Assembly (NCBI RefSeq): GCF_019602855.1
Contig: NZ_CP080767.1
Location: 1,550,001-1,614,000, forward strand
DNA length: 64,000 nucleotides
Direction: 5' to 3'
Source: Cupriavidus pinatubonensis
GTDB taxonomy: Bacteria > Pseudomonadota > Gammaproteobacteria > Burkholderiales > Burkholderiaceae
The translations under genes were made by a program, and so were the position numbers. The notes under the pieces are model-generated. The model saw only the letters and a program-made list of their open reading frames with translations, made no database searches and was not told the origin of the DNA. Below are positions 44,697 through 53,473 of the stretch, piece after piece; within the stretch, counting starts at the first letter, position 1, and the number at the start of each line of letters is the position of its first letter.

Positions 44697-44722
44697 ACCT
44701 TCACGCCACGGGGCACTAAGGT
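44697..44722. other. Inverted repeat upstream of doxX
   Basis: ACCTT (44697-44701) and AAGGT (44718-44722) are inverted across 16 bases. They overlap a weak promoter-like pair TTTACC (44694-44699) and TAAGGT (44717-44722) with a 17-base spacer. Similar ACCTT...AAGGT layouts occur at MerR-family promoters, but there the dyad fits between the boxes more tightly. Low certainty. Confidence 0.25.
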
Positions 44723-44838
44723 ACAGGGGCGAGCCCCGTTGCGTGCGGGCGAAGTCGCTTGGCCGGATTGATGTCCACAGCGGATGGCAAGCGTTTCCCG
44801 GGTGCTCCTACTGTTCTCAACCGACAAGGAGGATGGCC

Positions 44839-45252
44839 ATGAGCGGCTCTCAGGGTTCGCAGGATCTGGGCAAGGCACTGTTGCGCATCGTGCTTGGGGT
44901 ATTGATCCTGCTGCATGGCATTGCCAAGCTGAAGGGCGGGGTGGGCTTCGTCGAGCAGACCGCGACGCAGGCAGGCTTGCCCGCGTGGGTGGCTTACGGC
45001 GCGTATATCGGCGAGGTCGTTGCCCCCGTGCTGCTGATCCTCGGCCTGTGGACGCGTCTGGCGGCGCTGATCGTGGTGGTCAACATGCTGTTTGCGGTTG
45101 CCCTTGTGCATACGAAGCAGATCGCCATGCTCAACGATACCGGCGGCTGGCAGCTCGAGCTGCAAGGCATGTACCTGGCAGCGGCGCTGACGCTGGTGCT
45201 TATCGGTGGCGGGCGTCTGGGCCTCGGTGGTGCCGGCGGCAAGTGGAACTAG
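44839..45252 (+). CDS. DoxX-family membrane protein
   Basis: A 137-residue protein with four predicted membrane spans. LRIVLGVLILLHGIAKLKGGVGFVEQ and AYGAYIGEVVAPVLLILGLWTRLAAL are DoxX/DoxD signatures. Family members are linked to thiosulfate:quinone oxidoreduction or to oxidative-stress membrane complexes. ATG 44839 lies six bases after AAGGAGG (44826-44832), so it is preferred over ATG 44833, which touches the ribosome site. Confidence 0.88.
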   Translation: MSGSQGSQDLGKALLRIVLGVLILLHGIAKLKGGVGFVEQTATQAGLPAWVAYGAYIGEVVAPVLLILGLWTRLAALIVVVNMLFAVALVHTKQIAMLNDTGGWQLELQGMYLAAALTLVLIGGGRLGLGGAGGKWN

Positions 45253-45281
45253 CCACTGCCGCGAGTTCCTGGAGACGTATC

Positions 45282-45857
45282 GTGGAACTTCCGAGAAGCA
45301 GGACGGCAACGGCTGTTGTCGTGGCATCGGCGTTGCTGGCCGCGTGCGCGAGCGCACCGGATATCAAGACCGATTACAACCACAACACGGATTTCAGCGT
45401 GTACCGCAGCTTCGGCTTCGTGCAGAACCCGGGCACGGACCGGCAGGGTTACGAAAGCCTGACCACGCAGTACCTGAAAAGCGCGGTGCAGCGCGAGATG
45501 ACATCGCGCGGGTATCAGTACAACGCCCAGGCGCCCGACCTGCTGGTCAATTTCAACGCGCGCACGCAGGAGAAGGTGCAGGTCACGCCGGCGCCGCCGC
45601 CGATGATGGGCTACTACGGCTATCGCGGCGGGCTCTACGCGCCGTGGCCGGGCTACGGCTTCTATAACGACGTGTACACGTACACCGAAGGCACGCTGAA
45701 CATCGACGTCGTCGACCGCAAGGCGATGAAGCTGGTCTGGGAAGGCGTTGCCGTGGGCAGCGTGGATACGCACGACCAGTCCAATATCCAGCAGCGCATC
45801 GACAAGGTCGTCGGACAGATCTTCGCCAAGTACCCGTTCCGCGCTGGCAGCCAGTAG
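45282..45857 (+). CDS. DUF4136-family lipoprotein
   Basis: A 191-residue outer-membrane or periplasmic lipoprotein. The signal ends in a lipobox ALLAAC with Cys at about residue 21, followed by SAPDIKTDYNHNTDFSVYRSFGF, the DUF4136 start. A Gly/Tyr/Pro-rich middle (MMGYYGYRGGLYAPWPGYGFY) precedes EGTLNIDVVDRKAMKLVWEG, the conserved core. Start is GTG 45282 with GGAGAC six bases upstream. It is 29 bases after doxX. Function is unknown. Confidence 0.88.
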   Translation: MELPRSRTATAVVVASALLAACASAPDIKTDYNHNTDFSVYRSFGFVQNPGTDRQGYESLTTQYLKSAVQREMTSRGYQYNAQAPDLLVNFNARTQEKVQVTPAPPPMMGYYGYRGGLYAPWPGYGFYNDVYTYTEGTLNIDVVDRKAMKLVWEGVAVGSVDTHDQSNIQQRIDKVVGQIFAKYPFRAGSQ

Positions 45858-45893
45858 CGATCGGTAGCGACCCGTAGCGCCCGGTAGCGAGCG
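45854..45893. repeat. Four GTAGCG units at exact 10-bp spacing
   Basis: GTAGCG occurs at 45854, 45864, 45874 and 45884, each followed by four variable bases (ATCG, ACCC, CCCG, AGCG). The array begins on the stop codon of the DUF4136 gene and lies in the 167-bp gap before ftsK. A 10-bp period puts all units on one face of the helix, as for a protein-binding array, though slippage from a short duplication is equally possible. Confidence 0.6.
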
Positions 45894-46024
45894 GCAGGGC
45901 AGGGGAGTGTTGCCGGCACGCCGCGCTTACGAATACTTGCGCTTTATTGCGCTGCCCGGGGCGATGGCCGGCCGCCTTAACCGCTACAATCGCTGCCCGT
46001 AGTTTTGAACGTGGCGTGGCGATC

Positions 46025-49000
46025 ATGGGTTTTGGCTGGTTCGGATTTTCGACTCTGTGGCTGGTGCCGCTCGTGTGGCGGTTCTTCGGCGGCCTGCTGG
46101 CGCGCGAACGGCGCCTTTCCGGCCCGGGCTCGTTGCGCATCTGGCTCGGCACGGTGATCGTGCTCTGTGCAAGCGCATCGCTGGAGGCGCTGACCGGCGG
46201 CGAAGGCGGGACGGCGGGCGGTTCGGCCGGCCGCGCGCTCGGCGGCATGGTCGGTAACCTGTTCGGCTGGACCGGCGCTTTGTTCGTGATGCTGGGCGTG
46301 CTCGCGCTGGCCGCACCGATGGTGTTCGGAGAGACATGGCGCAGCCTGTTCCTGCTGCGCAAGCCGCTCAGCGCCCCGCGCGCCGAAGACGAGCCCGCCG
46401 AATTCGTGCCGACCCAGCCGATGCGCGAACCCGAACGCTGGGAATCGACCGCGGCCAACGGTGCCGCATCCGGCGGCTGGAACGCGCCATCGCCGCGCCA
46501 CCGCAGTTTCGACGCCGTTTCCGCGCGCCGCCAGCCGGCCTGGCAGCCGCCGCCCCGCACGCGCGAGTCGCCGCCCCAGCCCGGCGAGATCTGGCTGCAT
46601 CATGCCGAATCGCCCGGCGCGGTGAAGCCGCCCGTGCGGCCTGCCGCGCAGTCCGTGCCAGAAGCCACGGCACCACGCGCCCAGCAGAATCCGCCGCCGC
46701 GCCGTCCGGTGAGCTTGCAGGCTGCCGCCGCGGCCGCTGCAACGCCGACGCCGGCCCCGGCTGCTGCATCCCGTCCGGCCGCGCCCGCACCCGCTCGCGC
46801 CACGGTGGTCAGCACGCCGTTCCGCCAGCCGCAACCGATCGTTCGCTCTGCCATCACGACCTTGCCGGAAGCAGCGGTGGCCGCCGCGCCTGCGAAGGCA
46901 GCGGCAACGGTCGCGGCTGCCTCTGCGGCGGTTGCCCCCGCTGTCGAAGCGGCAGTGGCCAATGCGCCCGCCACGGCGACAACTGAGGTTCTCGCCGAAA
47001 CGACGACTGATGACGCAGTCGCCGTGCTTGATCCCATCGTTGTCGAGGCGGTTCCATCCATCGAGATGACCGACAGCCACGCCACCGAAGTGGCTGCGCA
47101 GACCGCTGAAGTGGAGGGATCCGAGGCGGACGAAGCTACGGTCGAAGCTATCCGCCAGGAAGCGCTGCAACTGCTGGCCGAGCTGCAGATGCTGTCGCGC
47201 AAGGCAGTGCCTGTTCAGCCGGCCGTCGAAGCGCAGGCTCCGGCCGCTCCTGCGGTAGAGGAAGCCGCGCCGGAGTCGACGGAATTCGGGGAACCTTCGT
47301 CCATCACCGAACTCGCCGTTGAAGCCGAAGCCGAAGCCGAAGCCGAAGCCGAAGCCGAAGCCGAAGCCGAAGCCGAAGCCGAAGCCGAAGCCGAAGCCGA
47401 AGCCGAAGCCGAAGCCGAAGCCGAAGCCGAAGCCGAAGCCGAAGCCGAAGCCGAAGCCGAAGCCGAAGCCGAAGCCGAAGCCGAAGCCGAAGCCGAAGCC
47501 GAAGCCGAAGCTGACGCCCCAGTCGACGCTGCGTCCGCATCGGAAGCTGCACCGGCGTTCGTCATGGAGGACGGTCCGCTCCCTGAAGCGGAACCTGAGG
47601 ATGCTTTCGAGGCGGAAACGCTCGTCGATGCCAATGCCTTGCTGGGTGCGTCGGTACCTGAATCCGAGCCGTTGCCCGAACCCGAGCCGGCACCGGCACC
47701 GGTTGCCCCGGCGGCCAAGCCGCGTATCGTGCTGCCCGCAGTGGTCGGCAAGACGGTTCCGCTCAACGCGCAGCCCGTCCAGCCCGCGCCGGTAGCTCCG
47801 GCACCCGCGCCTGCACCGCGCGTCATCGTCGATTACCGCCTGCCCCCGACAGAACTGCTGGAAGCTGCGGTTGACCATACGGAGCAGGTTTCCGAAGAGC
47901 GCCTGCGCGAGACCGGTGAGCTGATCGAACAGCGGCTGTCGGAATTCAAGGTACCGGTCGCCGTGGTAGGCGCCAGCGCCGGCCCGGTGATCACGCGGTT
48001 CGAAGTCGAGCCCGCGATGGGCGTGCGTGGCGCGCAGGTGGTCGGCCTGATGAAGGATCTGGCGCGCGCGCTTGGCGTGACGTCGATCCGCGTGGTCGAG
48101 ACCATCCCCGGCAAGACCTGCATGGGCCTGGAGTTGCCCAATGCGCGCCGGCAGATGATCCGGCTGTCCGAGATTGTCCGGGCGTCGTCGTTCCAGTCGC
48201 ACAATTCGCGGCTGGTGCTGGCCATGGGCAAGGACATCACGGGCCACCCGGTCGTGACCGACCTGGCCCGCGCGCCGCACCTGCTGGTGGCGGGCACCAC
48301 GGGCTCGGGCAAGTCCGTGGCGGTCAATGCGATGATCCTGTCGATGCTATACAAGGCCACGCCCGAGGACGTGCGCCTGATCATGATCGACCCGAAGATG
48401 CTCGAGCTGTCGGTCTACGAAGGCATTCCGCACCTGCTCGCACCGGTGGTCACCGACATGAAGCAGGCCGCGCATGCGCTGAACTGGTGCGTCGGCGAGA
48501 TGGAAAAGCGCTACCGGCTGATGTCGGCGCTCGGCGTGCGCAACCTGGCCGGCTACAACCAGAAGATCCGCGCGGCCGAGGCCGCGGAGCAGAAGGTGCC
48601 GAACCCGTTCTCGCTGACGCCGGACGCGCCGGAGCCGCTATCCACGCTGCCGCTGATCGTGGTCGTGATCGACGAACTGGCCGACTTGATGATGGTGGCC
48701 GGCAAGAAGATCGAGGAGCTGATCGCACGGCTCGCGCAGAAGGCGCGTGCGGCTGGCATCCACCTGATCCTGGCCACGCAGCGTCCGTCGGTGGACGTCA
48801 TCACGGGCCTGATCAAGGCCAATATCCCGACACGCGTAGCGTTCCAGGTGTCGTCGAAGATCGATTCGCGCACCATCCTCGACCAGATGGGCGCGGAAAG
48901 CCTGCTGGGGCAGGGCGACATGCTGTTCCTGCCGCCGGGTACCGGCTATCCGCAGCGCGTGCATGGCGCGTTTGTCGCGGATGATGAGGTGCACCGCGTG

Positions 49001-49312
49001 GTCGAGCACTGGAAGCAGTTCGGCGAACCCGACTACGATGAAGCCATCCTCGCCGGCGATGCCGCCGAGGTGGGTGCCAGCGATCTGTTCGGCGATAGCA
49101 ACGGCGACGGCGAAGCCGATCCGCTGTATGACGAGGCCGCATCCTTTGTGCTCAATTCACGCCGCGCATCGATCTCTGCAGTCCAGCGCCAGCTTCGCAT
49201 CGGCTACAACCGCGCCGCGCGGCTGATCGAGCAGATGGAAGCCGCGGGCCTGGTCTCGCCGATGGGTCGCAACGGCGCACGCGACGTGCTGGCGCCCGGG
49301 CCGGGCGACTGA
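46025..49312 (+). CDS. ftsK: DNA translocase FtsK with a very long (Glu-Ala)n linker
   Basis: 1095 residues. Three N-terminal spans (about 4-24, 37-57, 74-100) anchor it to the membrane; FtsK usually has four, so the N-terminus may be shortened or misplaced. A low-complexity Ala/Pro/Glu linker covers about 110-610 and includes 31 perfect Glu-Ala pairs at 433-494. The motor has Walker A GTTGSGKS (Lys763) and Walker [12 protein letters not shown] (Asp883). The winged-helix gamma domain ([28 protein letters not shown]) that reads KOPS is complete. It pumps chromosome ends at the septum for XerCD resolution. The start follows only a weak ribosome site. Confidence 0.93.
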   Translation: MGFGWFGFSTLWLVPLVWRFFGGLLARERRLSGPGSLRIWLGTVIVLCASASLEALTGGEGGTAGGSAGRALGGMVGNLFGWTGALFVMLGVLALAAPMVFGETWRSLFLLRKPLSAPRAEDEPAEFVPTQPMREPERWESTAANGAASGGWNAPSPRHRSFDAVSARRQPAWQPPPRTRESPPQPGEIWLHHAESPGAVKPPVRPAAQSVPEATAPRAQQNPPPRRPVSLQAAAAAAATPTPAPAAASRPAAPAPARATVVSTPFRQPQPIVRSAITTLPEAAVAAAPAKAAATVAAASAAVAPAVEAAVANAPATATTEVLAETTTDDAVAVLDPIVVEAVPSIEMTDSHATEVAAQTAEVEGSEADEATVEAIRQEALQLLAELQMLSRKAVPVQPAVEAQAPAAPAVEEAAPESTEFGEPSSITELAVEAEAEAEAEAEAEAEAEAEAEAEAEAEAEAEAEAEAEAEAEAEAEAEAEAEAEAEAEAEAEAEADAPVDAASASEAAPAFVMEDGPLPEAEPEDAFEAETLVDANALLGASVPESEPLPEPEPAPAPVAPAAKPRIVLPAVVGKTVPLNAQPVQPAPVAPAPAPAPRVIVDYRLPPTELLEAAVDHTEQVSEERLRETGELIEQRLSEFKVPVAVVGASAGPVITRFEVEPAMGVRGAQVVGLMKDLARALGVTSIRVVETIPGKTCMGLELPNARRQMIRLSEIVRASSFQSHNSRLVLAMGKDITGHPVVTDLARAPHLLVAGTTGSGKSVAVNAMILSMLYKATPEDVRLIMIDPKMLELSVYEGIPHLLAPVVTDMKQAAHALNWCVGEMEKRYRLMSALGVRNLAGYNQKIRAAEAAEQKVPNPFSLTPDAPEPLSTLPLIVVVIDELADLMMVAGKKIEELIARLAQKARAAGIHLILATQRPSVDVITGLIKANIPTRVAFQVSSKIDSRTILDQMGAESLLGQGDMLFLPPGTGYPQRVHGAFVADDEVHRVVEHWKQFGEPDYDEAILAGDAAEVGASDLFGDSNGDGEADPLYDEAASFVLNSRRASISAVQRQLRIGYNRAARLIEQMEAAGLVSPMGRNGARDVLAPGPGD
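47321..47512 (+). repeat. GAAGCC hexanucleotide tandem array, 31 perfect units plus one variant
   Basis: From 47321 to 47506 the sequence is GAAGCC repeated 31 times without a change, followed by GAAGCT (47507-47512). It encodes alternating Glu and Ala within the FtsK linker. Because the unit is six bases, gain or loss of units keeps the frame. The opposite strand and other frames are also open here, which creates artificial long open frames. Confidence 0.98.
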
Positions 49313-49328
49313 ATCTCCGGAGGCCGAC

Positions 49329-49664
49329 ATGGACCCGAAGCACGGCAATCTCTTCGCCGACGTCCCTGTCGGCGCGCCCGACGAGATCTTTCAGCCTTTG
49401 CTGGAACGGAAGGGCCTGAAGATCGAACGGATCATCTCCAATGGCCAGGCCAGCCCGCCGGGCTTCTGGTACGACAGCCCGCAGGACGAATGGGTGATGG
49501 TCGTCAGTGGCAGCGCGGGAATCGAGTGCGAGGGCGATACGGCCCCGCGCGTCATGCGGCCCGGCGACTGGCTGCACGTGCCAGCGCACTGCCGTCATCG
49601 CGTCGCATGGACTGATGGCGGCGAGCCGACGGTCTGGCTGGCGGTGCATTGCGACGCTGCGTAG
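49329..49664 (+). CDS. Small cupin-domain protein
   Basis: A 111-residue single cupin barrel. The two halves are FWYDSPQDEWVMVVSGSAGIECEG and MRPGDWLHVPAHCRHRVAWT, the second with a His-x-x-His that could be part of a metal site; the first cupin motif lacks the usual paired His and has D-E instead. No substrate can be named. GGAGGC precedes the ATG, 16 bases after ftsK, so it may be co-transcribed. Confidence 0.85.
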   Translation: MDPKHGNLFADVPVGAPDEIFQPLLERKGLKIERIISNGQASPPGFWYDSPQDEWVMVVSGSAGIECEGDTAPRVMRPGDWLHVPAHCRHRVAWTDGGEPTVWLAVHCDAA

Positions 49665-49744
49665 CGTCCCGCTGTGCGATCGGCTGATTGCATTGGATGA
49701 ATCGTTCGAAATCCCGCCGCCGCAGGAATGACGGAGCGGGAGTG

Positions 49745-50344
49745 CTACGCGGCAGTGGCGTCGGCCGGAAACACCGGCTCCCCCAAATTCAACATCAACC
49801 GGTTCGCCCACGCAAAGATCGCGACCGAGTGAATCAAGTCCAGAATCTCCGCTTCGCTGACTCCCACCTCGCGCAGCGCAGCCAGACTCTCCGCTGACAC
49901 ACCCGCCGGATTTTCCGTCAACTCGACCGAAAACTTAGCAATTGCCTTCTCCCGCTCCGTCGTGCCAGCCGTACGCGGATCCTCGAATACCTGCTTGATC
50001 ACGTCATTCCGCTTGGCAAGCTGCTCGAAGCGCTGCGCATGTACGGAAGCGCAATAAACACAGCCATTGAGCCGCGACACCACCGTGGTAGCCAGTTCAC
50101 GCTCGGCGCGCGGCATGCCGCCGGGCGCGTACATGATCGCGTTGAACGCGGTGGAGCGCTGGCGCAGGATCTCGGGCTGGTGCACGAGAAAACGGTAGTA
50201 GTCCTGCACCCGGGCTTTGGGGTGGCTTTCGTCGAGCACGGCGACCTGCTCGGGCGTGGCCTGGTCCAGTTCGACGATGTCGAGCCAGGCCTTCCAGTCC
50301 AGCACTTCGTTGGTAAAGCCGTGGGATTGGATGATCTCGCTCAT
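49745..50344 (-). CDS. Peroxidase-related AhpD-like (CMD-domain) protein
   Basis: A 199-residue protein of the carboxymuconolactone decarboxylase/AhpD fold. The redox motif CVYCASVHA contains the Cys-x-x-Cys and following His that AhpD uses to reduce peroxide adducts. It belongs to the uncharacterised peroxidase-related group that is often paired with a second CMD protein, as here. Its ATG overlaps the stop of the upstream CMD gene by four bases. Confidence 0.87.
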   Translation of the reverse strand: MSEIIQSHGFTNEVLDWKAWLDIVELDQATPEQVAVLDESHPKARVQDYYRFLVHQPEILRQRSTAFNAIMYAPGGMPRAERELATTVVSRLNGCVYCASVHAQRFEQLAKRNDVIKQVFEDPRTAGTTEREKAIAKFSVELTENPAGVSAESLAALREVGVSEAEILDLIHSVAIFAWANRLMLNLGEPVFPADATAA

Positions 50345-50871
50345 GCCTGTGCTCCTGCGTTGTCGTTCAGTGCCGTCAGGGCATCGAGGCCGGCGACGAG
50401 CCGTACCTGATATGACAAGAAGGCGATCAATTGCGCCAGCGTGACCACGGCAGGCGTGGTCAGGCCTGCAGCGGGCAGCGCTTCGAGCGCGGCCTTGTCG
50501 CCTTCGATCGGTTTTTCGATCAGCGTGCGCGTGAACGTCAGCATGGCGCGCAGGCGCGGATCGGCGGCATCGGCGGGCGTGCCTTGTTCGGCGATGGCGA
50601 TCGCTGCGGCATCGGCGCCGGCCACGGCCAGGCGTGCGCGGTAGTGGTTGGCCAGCTTCGGCGACGGCGTGAGGCGCGCGGCGTAGAGCGCGACCAGCAG
50701 GCGTTCCACCAGCGTCAGGCCGGGCAGGGCCGGGTCGAACAGCGCGTCGTAGCTGCCTTGCGTGGCTGCCACGACCTTCTCGCGCTGGTGGCGCAGCGCG
50801 TGCGTCGCGCTGCCGGGTTGCAGGCCGGAGATCGCGTCGATCAGGTCCGGCGGCGTGGGGGCTTGGCTCAT
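50341..50871 (-). CDS. CMD-domain protein, Cys-less partner of the AhpD-like protein
   Basis: A 176-residue helical protein of the CMD superfamily by length, helix pattern and partner gene (LVERLLVALYAARLTPSPKLANHYRARL, LAQLIAFLSYQVRLVAGLDAL). The Cys-x-x-Cys of active AhpD is missing, so it may be a structural or substrate-binding partner of the downstream protein. Translation of the two is coupled by an ATGA overlap. Gene pairs of this type often travel with flavin monooxygenases and sulfur or nitrogen scavenging genes. Confidence 0.8.
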   Translation of the reverse strand: MSQAPTPPDLIDAISGLQPGSATHALRHQREKVVAATQGSYDALFDPALPGLTLVERLLVALYAARLTPSPKLANHYRARLAVAGADAAAIAIAEQGTPADAADPRLRAMLTFTRTLIEKPIEGDKAALEALPAAGLTTPAVVTLAQLIAFLSYQVRLVAGLDALTALNDNAGAQA

Positions 50872-50902
50872 GGTGCTTGTGAGGTTCCGGTCGGGTTCAG
50901 AA

Positions 50903-52363
50903 TCAGGATTTCAGTGCGGGCGGCGGTGCCGGCACCCATTCGTCGCCAAACACTTCAGGCTCGGCATAGGCCTGCAGCGCGGCGTAGTGCAGTTCAACGT
51001 CTTCCTGGTAGAGCAGGCCGGCAATGCCCTGGCCCAGGCGCTTCGCGCCGTCGCTAATGGCGGGGATATCGCCCGACACCGTGCCGTGCGACAGCGCGGA
51101 CGGGTAGCAGAATGCGTGGATGCGCGACAGCCCCGGACAAGCGCCCGGCGTCTTCTCCTGGAATTCGAAGACCGGGCCGAGATCGGGGGAATCGGACAAT
51201 TCGCCGTCTTCCTGTCCGGGCCGAGGATCGAAACGGTCGCGCCAGAAACGGATATGCGGCGCGAACGCGGTGAACTCGGGGCGGGTCTCCAGCGCGATGC
51301 GGAAGCCGGTCGAGAAGATCAGGAAGTCCAGCTCGAATATGCCCTTGGGCGTGCGCACGCGCAGCACATCGCCGTCTACGTCCACCGCGTCGAGCGCACA
51401 ACCGAGGTTGAAGCGCGCATTGGCATGGCGCGAGACGCGCAGCGTGCTGCCGCGCGGCGGCGGTACCTGCTGGCTGTTGATGTAATGGCGCAGGCGCCAT
51501 TTCCATTCGTCGGACAGGCCATTGTGCCCAAAGGTCAGGCCGGGATTTCCCGCGCCCTTGCTCTTGTTGACGCGGGGGATATCCGCGCGGCGGATCAGCA
51601 TGTCGACGCTCGCGGCGCCTGCCTCCAGCGCGGTGGCGGCACTGTCCATGGCCGAGGCGCCCGCGCCGACCACGCCCACGCGCTTGCCGCGCAGGCTGGT
51701 GTAGTCCATGTCGTCGGACGAATGCGCCCACAGCTTGCGCGGCAGGTTTTCGGCGAGCGGCGGCACGTAAGCGCCGCCGAGGCCGTCACGGCCGGTGGCA
51801 AGTACCACGCGGCGCGCCAGCACCGTGCGCGGACCCTCCGGCGCCACCATCGAGAGTGCGACAAGGCCGTCGGCACGCGGCAGTACCTGCTCGACGCGGT
51901 GCGCGTTGCGGATATCGAGGTCGAGCACCTGCCGGTACCAGCGCAGGTAGTCCATCCACTGCAGGCGCGGGATCTTGTCGAGCGCTTCCCATGCCTCGCC
52001 ACCAAACTGCGCCTCGAACCACGCGCGGAAGGTCAGAGCGGGCAGGCCGAGTGCGGGCCCAGTGAGCTGCTTGGGCGAGCGCAGGGTTTCCATGCGTGCC
52101 GTGGTGGCCCACGGGCCCTCGAAGCCTGCCGGCGACTGGTCGAACGCGCAGGCCTGGATGCCAAGGTGCTTGAGCGTGGCGCTGACCGCCAGCCCCGCCA
52201 TGCCGCCGCCGATCACCGCGACGTCGAGCACGGCTTGTCCTTCGTGGGTGCGCGGCATGGTCCAGGCCTTGGCCGGCAGTTCCAGCCAGGCAAGATCCTG
52301 GCGCAAACGCGCTTCGAGCGCGGCCAGGCCAGCCGCGCCGCATGGGGTGTTGGTGTCAGTCAT
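50903..52363 (-). CDS. FAD/NAD(P)-dependent monooxygenase-like flavoprotein
   Basis: A 486-residue two-dinucleotide-domain flavoprotein. The FAD loop VAVIGGGMAGLA is near residue 50, and the NADP loop VGVVGAGASAMD near residue 235. A late FSTGF motif matches the ATG-type loop of flavin monooxygenases. A long N-terminal extension of 45 residues precedes the first Rossmann fold. The substrate is unknown; CMD proteins downstream suggest oxidative removal of an organic compound. Its start overlaps the stop of the LysR gene by eight bases. Confidence 0.85.
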   Translation of the reverse strand: MTDTNTPCGAAGLAALEARLRQDLAWLELPAKAWTMPRTHEGQAVLDVAVIGGGMAGLAVSATLKHLGIQACAFDQSPAGFEGPWATTARMETLRSPKQLTGPALGLPALTFRAWFEAQFGGEAWEALDKIPRLQWMDYLRWYRQVLDLDIRNAHRVEQVLPRADGLVALSMVAPEGPRTVLARRVVLATGRDGLGGAYVPPLAENLPRKLWAHSSDDMDYTSLRGKRVGVVGAGASAMDSAATALEAGAASVDMLIRRADIPRVNKSKGAGNPGLTFGHNGLSDEWKWRLRHYINSQQVPPPRGSTLRVSRHANARFNLGCALDAVDVDGDVLRVRTPKGIFELDFLIFSTGFRIALETRPEFTAFAPHIRFWRDRFDPRPGQEDGELSDSPDLGPVFEFQEKTPGACPGLSRIHAFCYPSALSHGTVSGDIPAISDGAKRLGQGIAGLLYQEDVELHYAALQAYAEPEVFGDEWVPAPPPALKS

Positions 52364-53354
52364 GACTCAGGGATTCGATATCTTCAGTCGGGGCTGCGCC
52401 GTCGCCATACAGCGACTGCAGTAGCGCGCCATGTTCGGCGGGACCGCGGCGCACGAAATCAGGCAGCAGCGCGGCAGAGGCCTCGGCCAGCAGGTCGACC
52501 AGTCCGAGTACGACGGCACTGGCCGGGCGCGCTTGCGGCGTGATCACGCCGAAATAGAACGGGATGTCCGCGTCGACGGGGCGCACGGCGATGTCGGCGA
52601 GCGGCAGGCCGCGCGCGGTTATGGGTTCCAGTACGGCGATGCCGAGCCCGGCGCGCACCAGTGTCAGCGCATTGATCGACGTATTGGTGTCGATCACGCC
52701 GGCCGGGCCGATGCCAGCGCGCTTGAAGGCGGCATCCGTTCGGCGCCGCAGGCGGTACGGGTTCTGCATCGTGACGATGCGGCGGTCGCGGCAGTCCGCC
52801 AGGCGCACAGTCTCGCAGGCCGCGAGTGGATCGTCGACGCGCATCGCCGCCACGCAGCCGGCCTGTCCGATCCAATGGACGTTCACGCCGCGGTGTTCGA
52901 GCGGCAGGCTGTTCACGCCGATTTCGGCCGCGCCGGTCAGCACCGCATGCACGACCTGCTCGGGCGACACACTCTGCACTTCCACGCGCTCCGGCGCGCA
53001 CAGCCCGCGCCCGAACGCCAGCGCGAGCGCGGCGGGCAGCAAGCCGGCCGACAGTGCCGGCGTGGCGGCGATGCGCAGCGGCCGGCCATCGCCACGTGCA
53101 AGCGCTGCAGCACGCATGCGGATCTGCTGCAGCCCCGCCAGCGTCTGTTCCACCTCGTCATAGAGCAGGAAGCCTTGCTCCGTAGGGCTCACGCGCGGAC
53201 CGCTGCGCGTGAACAGCGCGAAGCCCAGTTCGCCTTCCAGCTCCTGGATCAGCCGAGTGATAGCGGGCTGCGAGCGGCCGAGCAGGCGGCCGGCGGCGGT
53301 GACGCTGCCGGTCGTGACGACCGCTGCAAAGGCTTCGAGTTGCCGGATTTCCAT
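52356..53354 (-). CDS. LysR-family regulator of the FMO-CMD-AhpD operon
   Basis: A 332-residue LysR protein with the N-terminal helix-turn-helix MEIRQLEAFAAVVTTGSVTAAGRLLGRSQPAITRLIQELE and a standard effector domain. I chose ATG 53354; an in-frame Met 17 codons earlier would read into the AT-rich promoter zone. Unlike most LysR genes, it is co-directional with and overlaps its probable target genes, so it would autoregulate the operon from one promoter around 53360-53470. Confidence 0.88.
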   Translation of the reverse strand: MEIRQLEAFAAVVTTGSVTAAGRLLGRSQPAITRLIQELEGELGFALFTRSGPRVSPTEQGFLLYDEVEQTLAGLQQIRMRAAALARGDGRPLRIAATPALSAGLLPAALALAFGRGLCAPERVEVQSVSPEQVVHAVLTGAAEIGVNSLPLEHRGVNVHWIGQAGCVAAMRVDDPLAACETVRLADCRDRRIVTMQNPYRLRRRTDAAFKRAGIGPAGVIDTNTSINALTLVRAGLGIAVLEPITARGLPLADIAVRPVDADIPFYFGVITPQARPASAVVLGLVDLLAEASAALLPDFVRRGPAEHGALLQSLYGDGAAPTEDIESLSHD

Positions 53355-53473
53355 CAAAGGCGAACGTGTTTGTATGCGAATTATGGATTCTGCATGGTCA
53401 ATCATGCGAATTGCAAATACTATTTCGCTATGACGTCATGCGCACGCGCCCGCCTATGATGTAGAGATGCCGG

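Noticed and set aside
44694..44722. A MerR-type promoter for doxX.
   Set aside because: The ACCTT-N16-AAGGT spacing is too long for a typical MerR dyad and the -10 match is poor; kept only as a low-confidence inverted repeat.
43559..44878. A much longer N-terminus for azoR (total 646 residues), suggesting a fusion.
   Set aside because: The extra part is antisense to the LysR gene and has no domain. The ATG at 43558 has a good ribosome site and gives the standard azoreductase start.
47321..47512. The hexanucleotide array as a CRISPR or a protein-binding site array.
   Set aside because: It has no spacers, lies in frame within ftsK and is a simple tandem repeat.
45977..48280. A 767-residue open frame on the minus strand opposite ftsK, rich in Phe-Gly repeats.
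   Set aside because: It is the antisense of the GAAGCC array and of GC-rich codons. ftsK on the plus strand has clear motor motifs, and the minus frame has none.
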